From Comamonadaceae bacterium (GTDB lineage Bacteria; Pseudomonadota; Gammaproteobacteria; Burkholderiales; Burkholderiaceae_C), in NCBI GenBank assembly GCA_947469815.1, contig CANIRI010000048.1:1-10775 (forward strand): DNA of 10,775 nt, given 5' to 3'. The notes under the pieces are model-generated. The model worked only from the letters and a program-made list of their open reading frames with translations, made no database searches and had not been told where the DNA came from. Each line of letters begins with the position of its first letter. Position 1 is the stretch's first letter. Below are positions 6,667-10,775 of this stretch, in pieces. The position numbers were made by a program, and so were the translations under genes.

Positions 6667-7356
6667 ATGGCACTCCCTGTATTTGATCCCCGCCAGATTC
6701 CGGTCGATGCGGTCGACGCCCATTTGTCAGCGGTGGATCACTCCGAGTTGCAGGCCGATGCACTCATACGGCGTTTCGCGATGCCGCCCGCGTGGAGCGC
6801 AGAATTGCCTGGCGACCACAGCGCCGCAGCTGGGAAGGTGCTGCGACGCGCGGCCGTTTTGGTGCCGATTGTGGTTGGCGTCGAACCCACGGTTTTATTG
6901 ACCCAGCGTACGGATGACTTGAGCAGCCACCCGGGCCAAATAGCCTTTCCCGGCGGCCGTATCGATCCGCAAGACCGCGATGAGGCTGACGCAGCGCTGC
7001 GCGAAGCCTGGGAAGAAGTCGGACTGGAGCGGCGCTTTGTCACCGTTTTGGGCAACTTGCCGACCTATGCCACCGGCAGTGCGTACAGCGTGACGCCGGT
7101 GGTGGCCTTGGTACAATCCGGTTTTACTTTGCGCACCAACAGCGGGGAAGTGGCCGAGGCATTCGAAGTGCCCCTGTCCCATTTCACCAACCCTGCCAAC
7201 CACCGGTGGCATAGCAGCGACTGGGAGCAACGCCGCCGCCAATGGTTGTCCATGCCCTACCTGGATGCGCGCCTTGGCGGTGAACCAGTCGAGCGTTTTG
7301 TGTGGGGCGTGACCGCCGGCATTCTGCGTAATTTCTACCGTTTTTTGATGGCCTGA
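6667..7356 (+). CDS. Nudix hydrolase, CoA pyrophosphatase type (NudL-like)
   Basis: This 229-residue enzyme is predicted to cleave CoA and CoA derivatives into 4'-phosphopantetheine-type products and 3',5'-ADP, with Mg2+ or Mn2+. The Nudix core runs about 60-215. It has the CoA-pyrophosphatase signature LLTQRTDDLSSHPGQIAFPG (77-96), continuing into a Nudix box with GGRIDPQD (96-103), then ALREAWEEVGL (110-120) carrying the metal-binding E113, E116 and E117. The signature is slightly altered: the position usually Arg after LLTxRxxxx is S86. The ATG at 6667 is chosen because it gives a family-like N-terminus and lies outside rplS; the frame is open back into rplS. It starts only 20 bases after the terminator T-run and has no clear Shine-Dalgarno. 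The family is secure, the precise substrate is inferred. Confidence 0.92.
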   Translation: MALPVFDPRQIPVDAVDAHLSAVDHSELQADALIRRFAMPPAWSAELPGDHSAAAGKVLRRAAVLVPIVVGVEPTVLLTQRTDDLSSHPGQIAFPGGRIDPQDRDEADAALREAWEEVGLERRFVTVLGNLPTYATGSAYSVTPVVALVQSGFTLRTNSGEVAEAFEVPLSHFTNPANHRWHSSDWEQRRRQWLSMPYLDARLGGEPVERFVWGVTAGILRNFYRFLMA

Positions 7357-7398
7357 GCCACCAGGGCTTACGCACCGACTGCCCGCTATCATGCGTGC

Positions 7399-8376
7399 AT
7401 GGGTTTTCTATCGCTCTTGTTTGCGCTGGTTATTGAGCAGGTGCGTCCGTTTACGGGCATCAGCCGTTTGCGCACCTGGGGCGGCGGCTGGATCGATTGG
7501 GTCCTGAAGAATTTCGATGCCGGTGGATCCGGGCAAGGGATGCTTTGCTGGAGTATCGCGGCGCTGGTGCCTGCCGGCTGCGTCATTCTGATCCATTGGG
7601 CCCTGGCGCTTTGGCTGGGTTTGTTCAGTGCCTTTGTCTGGAATGTCGCGGTTTTGTACGCGACCCTGGGTTTTCGCCAGTTCAGCCACTACTTCACAGA
7701 AATCCGCACCGCCCTGGAGATGGGGGACGATGAAACCGCCCGGCGGGTTTTGCAGAGCTGGACAGGGCCCTTGCCCCTTGCGCTCACGCGCGCCGAGATC
7801 ATCCGGCGCTTGGTTGTGCAATCGGTACTCAGCGCACACCGCCATGTGTTCGGCGTATTTACCTGGTATTCGATCGGCTCTTTATTGGGCATGGGCCCCG
7901 CCGGCGCAGTGGTGTACCGCGTCGGGGCTTCCATTCAGGCGCGCGCGCTGATGCGGGTCGATGCTGGTACCCGCGCCAGTTCTGCAGTGCAAGAGTTTGC
8001 CGGCCGACTTTGGTGGTTTCTGGATTGGTTACCGGTGCGGATGACGGCCATGGGATTTGCGTTTGTGGGCAGCTTTGAAGAATCCATCGATTTGTGGCGG
8101 CGCTGGGAAATCATCAAACCCGGTGATAACGATGCGCTGTTATTGGCTGCCACCTCCGGGGCCATTGGCATTCAGTTGAACGAGCCTGCTGGCGTTGTAC
8201 TGGCCGCCCCGTCGCTGGAGCCGCTGGGTGGACAAGTCGAACCGGGTGAGGCGGTAGATGGACACAAATCGCCCCAGATCGGCCACCTCGCTGCGGTGGT
8301 CGGCCTGGTCTGGCGCACCGTGGTCATGTGGCTGGTGTTGCTGGCGCTCATGACGCTGGCGCGTCTGCTGGGCTAG
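7399..8376 (+). CDS. CobD/CbiB family (AmpE-like) integral membrane protein
   Basis: This 325-residue inner-membrane protein belongs to the superfamily of CobD/CbiB (adenosylcobinamide-phosphate synthase) and AmpE. Hydrophobic segments lie at about 1-15, 50-90, 148-173, 205-225 and 300-323. The N-terminal FALVIEQVRP and the late segment KPGDNDALLLAATSGAIGIQ (240-259) correspond in position to conserved CbiB segments, but the Asn-Gly-Trp type motif expected there in true CbiB is not preserved. No other cobalamin gene is in the window, so a role in B12 synthesis is doubtful. It follows the Nudix gene by 42 bases on the same strand and ends at a terminator. No Shine-Dalgarno precedes the ATG; a nearby ATG at 7391 is in another frame. 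The cellular role is unknown. Confidence 0.85.
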   Translation: MGFLSLLFALVIEQVRPFTGISRLRTWGGGWIDWVLKNFDAGGSGQGMLCWSIAALVPAGCVILIHWALALWLGLFSAFVWNVAVLYATLGFRQFSHYFTEIRTALEMGDDETARRVLQSWTGPLPLALTRAEIIRRLVVQSVLSAHRHVFGVFTWYSIGSLLGMGPAGAVVYRVGASIQARALMRVDAGTRASSAVQEFAGRLWWFLDWLPVRMTAMGFAFVGSFEESIDLWRRWEIIKPGDNDALLLAATSGAIGIQLNEPAGVVLAAPSLEPLGGQVEPGEAVDGHKSPQIGHLAAVVGLVWRTVVMWLVLLALMTLARLLG

Positions 8377-8407
8377 CTAGCGCGGGCCGCCCCCGCGCTG
8401 GCGTTTT
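8376..8407 (+). terminator. GC-rich terminator of the CobD-like gene, overlapping the rsgA stop
   Basis: AGCGCGGG (8379-8386) pairs perfectly with CCCGCGCT (8392-8399) around the loop CCGCC. Three further pairs including one G-T lead outward to 8376 and 8402. On the plus strand it is followed by GTTTT (8403-8407). The T-run is short, but the stem of up to 11 pairs is very stable. On the minus strand no T-run follows, so it would not terminate rsgA. The T-run reaches the stop codon of rsgA at 8407-8409. Confidence 0.7.
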
Positions 8408-9378
8408 CAGTAGCGCTGCTGGGAGAGTTCGGCAAAGAGTTCCTGGTAAATCCGGTAGCGGTGGGGGCTGATGATGCCGCCGCTTTCGCCGCCGTCGCGT
8501 TGCGCGACTCGGGTGATGACGCCGCAGCCGGGCTCGTGCAAATGGCTGCAGTTGTAGAACTTGCATTGATCCACCCAGGCACACAAATCGGGCATCAGAC
8601 TGGCCAGGCGCATGGGGTCAATATGCTGCAGACCAAACTCCTGGAATCCCGGTGAATCAATCAGTGCGGTAGTGCGCGCATCGTCGGTCCAGTAGTGGGT
8701 GGTGCTGGTGGTCGTGTGTTTGCCAGAATTCAAGGCGGTGGAGATTTCCTGCGTCAAAGCCTGTGCGCTTGGCACCAGCCGGTTGATCAGCGTGCTTTTG
8801 CCCGCGCCCGATGGGCCCAGTACCAGGGTGGTTTTTTGCGCCAGCGCATCCAACAGATCAGACCAACCGTCTGCCGGGCTGCTTGGGGATGCATCGGTCG
8901 CATGGGATTTGGGGCGTAGCGCTGTCGCCAACACCGTGTAGCCCATCGCTCGGTAGGGTGCCAGGCGCTCCCAAGCGCGGCTGAAGTGCGGCTCCAGATC
9001 GCTTTTGTTCAGGACGATCAACACCGGAATGTCTTGCGCGGCAGCGGCAATCAGGGCGCGGGTGAGCTGGCTCTCGGAGAATTCAGGCTCGGCGGCGATC
9101 AGGATCAGCACCAGGTCCAGGTTGGCGGCAAAGGACTTGGTGCGTATTTCATCTTGCCGGTAGAGCAGGTTGCGCCGCTCCAGCACCTGCTCGATCGTGC
9201 CTTCGTCTTCTGAGGGCATCCACAGCACCCGGTCACCGACCACGGTCTGGCTTTTTTTGCCCCGCGCGTGGCACATCCAGCGTTCGCCCTGCGGGGTTTC
9301 AATCCAGACATGGCGGCCATGGCTGGCGACTACCAGACCTTCGCGTAGCGCGGCGGTGGGAACCCGTGAAGTAGCCAA
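8407..9378 (-). CDS. rsgA: Ribosome small subunit-dependent GTPase RsgA
   Basis: RsgA is a GTPase that checks and releases assembly factors from the maturing 30S subunit. The 323-residue product has an N-terminal OB-fold (about 12-70, with GLVVASHGRHVWIE and CHARGKKSQTVVGDRVLW). A circularly permuted GTPase domain follows: NKSD (124-127, G4), P-loop GPSGAGKS (188-195, G1), HTTTSTTHY (221-229, G2) and DSPGF (241-245, G3). The C-terminal zinc site has C272, C277, H279 and C285. A Ser/Pro-rich insertion (about 157-170) sits between G4 and the P-loop. The start appears to be TTG at 9378: no ATG or GTG lies upstream of the OB-fold, and the first internal Met is residue 35, too late. An AAGG lies 10 bases before it. 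Only five bases separate it from the phhB stop. Confidence 0.96.
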   Translation of the reverse strand: MATSRVPTAALREGLVVASHGRHVWIETPQGERWMCHARGKKSQTVVGDRVLWMPSEDEGTIEQVLERRNLLYRQDEIRTKSFAANLDLVLILIAAEPEFSESQLTRALIAAAAQDIPVLIVLNKSDLEPHFSRAWERLAPYRAMGYTVLATALRPKSHATDASPSSPADGWSDLLDALAQKTTLVLGPSGAGKSTLINRLVPSAQALTQEISTALNSGKHTTTSTTHYWTDDARTTALIDSPGFQEFGLQHIDPMRLASLMPDLCAWVDQCKFYNCSHLHEPGCGVITRVAQRDGGESGGIISPHRYRIYQELFAELSQQRY

Positions 9379-9383
9379 GCGGC

Positions 9384-9704
9384 TCAGGCCTTGCCGGCGT
9401 CGCCGCCGAGCAAGCTGTCAACCTGCAGCGCCGCTTCGATGTCGAGCACGGTGATGCCCGGCGGTTGGTGGGTGCGCCAGCGCACGGTGCAGCGCTGGTA
9501 TTGCAGCAGCATGTCGGGATGGTGGTCTATGCGTTCTGCCAGATAGGCCACTGCGTTGGCAAAGGCCATGGTGGCGAGGTAGCCGTCGAAAGTAAAAACC
9601 CGCTCAATGGCCAGTGTGGGCCCGTCGCCATGCAGGCGCCATTGCGGCAGCGCTGCGAGCTGGCTGAGTAGTTGCGGTGCGGTGAAGGCGCTGGGGCGGG
9701 GCAT
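9384..9704 (-). CDS. phhB: Pterin-4a-carbinolamine dehydratase
   Basis: This enzyme (4a-hydroxytetrahydrobiopterin dehydratase) dehydrates the 4a-carbinolamine pterin formed by aromatic amino acid hydroxylases, allowing recycling of the cofactor. The 106-residue product has the family core AERIDHHPDMLLQYQRCTVR followed by W and TH, then GITVLDIEAA, including the active-site HHP and the downstream aromatic and Asp residues. Length is normal for the family. The frame could start at TTG 9713, directly after the stop of the M48 gene. The ATG at 9704 is preferred as the only ATG near the N-terminus. It lies between the M48 peptidase gene and rsgA with gaps of 9 and 5 bases, so it is probably cotranscribed. 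No phenylalanine hydroxylase is in the window. Confidence 0.93.
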   Translation of the reverse strand: MPRPSAFTAPQLLSQLAALPQWRLHGDGPTLAIERVFTFDGYLATMAFANAVAYLAERIDHHPDMLLQYQRCTVRWRTHQPPGITVLDIEAALQVDSLLGGDAGKA

Positions 9705-9742
9705 GCGCGCCAATCAGCTGTAGGTGGCCGACATGCGCGCCA
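9702..9742 (-). repeat. 11-base direct repeat across the M48-phhB junction
   Basis: CATGCGCGCCA occurs at 9702-9712 and again at 9732-9742, thirty bases apart. Read on the minus strand, the first-transcribed copy encodes LARM near the end of the M48 protease and the second spans the phhB start region, in the same reading frame. The tract is GC-rich, so chance is possible. A small local duplication that created or moved the phhB start is an alternative. Confidence 0.5.
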
Positions 9743-10775
9743 GGCGTTCGGTAGCCGGCGGATGCGAATAGTAGTAGCGCACAAACAGCGGGTCGGGCGT
9801 GAGCGTAGCGGCGTTGTCCTGGTACAGCTTCAACAGAGCGGATGCCAAATCCTGACCCCGGGTCTGGGCGATGGCATAGGCATCGGCTTGGAATTCGTCG
9901 CGCCGTGACACCTGCGCCAACAAGGGTCGTAGAACGCCGCCAATCATGGGCATCAACATCATGGCCAGCAGCAAAGCCAGGCCATCGTTAGGGCCGGTGA
10001 GGAGTGGCAAAACCCCCAGGCCGGTGTAGAACCAGATTTGACCGCTTAGCCAGCCCAGAGCGGCAAAGCCGAAAAAGCTCACACCAAATAGCATGATGAT
10101 CCGCTTGGTCACGTGGCGGTGTTTGAAATGCCCCAGTTCATGCGCCAGCACCGCGTCCACTTCGCCCGGGTCCAGTTGCTTGAGCAGGGTGTCGTAGAAC
10201 ACCACGCGTTTGGCTGCACCAAAGCCGGTGAAATAGGCGTTGGCGTGGGCGCTGCGTTTGCTGCCGTCCATCACAAACAGGCCTTTGGCGTGGAAGCCGC
10301 AGCGCTGCATCAAAGCAGTGACCCGCTGCACCAGTTCGGCGTCCTGCAGCGGCTCAAAGCGGTTGAACCAAGGCGCGATCCATGTCGGGTAAATCACCAT
10401 TGCCAGCAGGTTGAAGGCCATCCAGGCCGCCCAGATCCACAGCCACCACAGCGGCCCCGTCGCGCCCATCAGCCACAAAAACAATGCCAGCAAAGGCAGA
10501 CCAATAGCAGCGCCCAAAACGAGCGATTTCACCGTGTCTTGCAGCCACAGGGCAGGGGTCATTTTGTTGAAGCCGAAGCGTTGCTCCAGCACAAAAGTCA
10601 TGTACAGCGAAAAGGGCAACTCCAACAGGCTGTTGATAACCGTGAACGCCGCCACCAGCGCTACTTGCTGCAGCAAGCCGGTCCCCATCCATTGCACCAA
10701 CAGCGCGTTGAGTGTGGACAGGCCTGTCAGCAGCGTCCAGCCCAAAGTCAGCGCCACACCCCATGCCAGATCCAA
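9714..10775 (-). CDS. M48 family (Ste24-like) zinc metalloprotease, N-terminus outside window
   Basis: This is an integral-membrane zinc endopeptidase related to yeast Ste24 and HtpX, likely acting on membrane or exported proteins. The 353 residues present (numbered from the window edge) have an N-terminal membrane part with hydrophobic segments at about 6-25, 35-60, 85-103 and 108-130. NAYFTGFG lies at 179-186 and the zinc site AHELGHFKHRH at 211-221, with ligands H212 and H216. Two more hydrophobic segments lie at about 225-245 and 262-282, and SRRDEFQADAYA (290-301) supplies the third ligand E294. Family members are usually a little over 400 residues, so some 60-70 residues are missing. 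The TTG at the window edge is an ordinary Leu codon, not a start. Its TGA stop is directly followed in the same frame by the phhB region. The physiological substrate is unknown. Confidence 0.95.
   Translation of the reverse strand: MDLAWGVALTLGWTLLTGLSTLNALLVQWMGTGLLQQVALVAAFTVINSLLELPFSLYMTFVLEQRFGFNKMTPALWLQDTVKSLVLGAAIGLPLLALFLWLMGATGPLWWLWIWAAWMAFNLLAMVIYPTWIAPWFNRFEPLQDAELVQRVTALMQRCGFHAKGLFVMDGSKRSAHANAYFTGFGAAKRVVFYDTLLKQLDPGEVDAVLAHELGHFKHRHVTKRIIMLFGVSFFGFAALGWLSGQIWFYTGLGVLPLLTGPNDGLALLLAMMLMPMIGGVLRPLLAQVSRRDEFQADAYAIAQTRGQDLASALLKLYQDNAATLTPDPLFVRYYYSHPPATERLARMSATYS

Noticed and set aside
7387..7392. TATCAT just before the CobD-like gene as a -10 box.
   Set aside because: The only -35-like sequence (TTACGC at 7368-7373) is 13 bases away, too close, and the match is weak.
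1..10775. A novel defence, mobile or biosynthetic system.
   Set aside because: Every substantial open region is accounted for by recognisable housekeeping families. There are no repeat arrays, transposase or integrase motifs, or composition islands apparent to the eye.

Overview
The window is chromosomal housekeeping DNA from a betaproteobacterium, most likely order Burkholderiales and probably a Comamonadaceae-type organism (Rhodoferax or Polaromonas-like). This rests on GC-rich coding sequence, the protein sequences themselves, and the gene neighbourhoods mdh-acnB, rpsP-rimM-trmD-rplS-Nudix-CobD/CbiB-like and M48 peptidase-phhB-rsgA. The genus is inferred and cannot be fixed from the sequence alone. 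I see no mobile element, CRISPR array, tRNA, rRNA, phage gene or toxin-antitoxin pair, and no convincing new multi-gene system. The interest lies in gene arrangement and in RNA and regulatory structure.

Layout. (1) Bases 1-3303, plus strand: the C-terminal part of malate dehydrogenase (mdh), a 135-base spacer with a strong hairpin, then complete aconitase B (acnB). These are two TCA-cycle enzymes. (2) Bases 3318-4270, minus strand: a small GNAT acetyltransferase followed by a TM2-like membrane protein. They overlap by an ATGA stop/start and converge on acnB. (3) Bases 4284-6646, plus strand: a full trmD operon with its own TATAAT box, rpsP-rimM-trmD-rplS, a second TATAAT box and structured leader before rplS, and a strong intrinsic terminator after rplS. 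This operon joins two ribosomal proteins, a 30S maturation factor and the tRNA m1G37 methyltransferase. (4) Bases 6667-8376, plus strand: a Nudix CoA-pyrophosphatase-type hydrolase and a CobD/CbiB (AmpE-like) membrane protein, ending in a GC-rich terminator. (5) Bases 8407-10775, minus strand: read in transcription order, a Ste24-like M48 zinc metalloprotease (cut by the window end), pterin-4a-carbinolamine dehydratase (phhB) and the ribosome-assembly GTPase rsgA. They are packed with spacers of 5-9 bases.

How it fits together. Translation and ribosome assembly (rpsP, rimM, trmD, rplS, rsgA) and central carbon metabolism (mdh, acnB) dominate. A recurring pattern is that clear Shine-Dalgarno sequences appear only before acnB, rpsP and (weaker) rplS, the genes expected to be expressed most. 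rimM, trmD, the Nudix gene, the CobD-like gene and the GNAT gene have none that I can see. Several starts were moved from the longest open frame: GNAT to 4270, the TM2-like protein to 3740, rpsP to 4388, the Nudix gene to 6667 and phhB to 9704. rsgA appears to use a TTG start.
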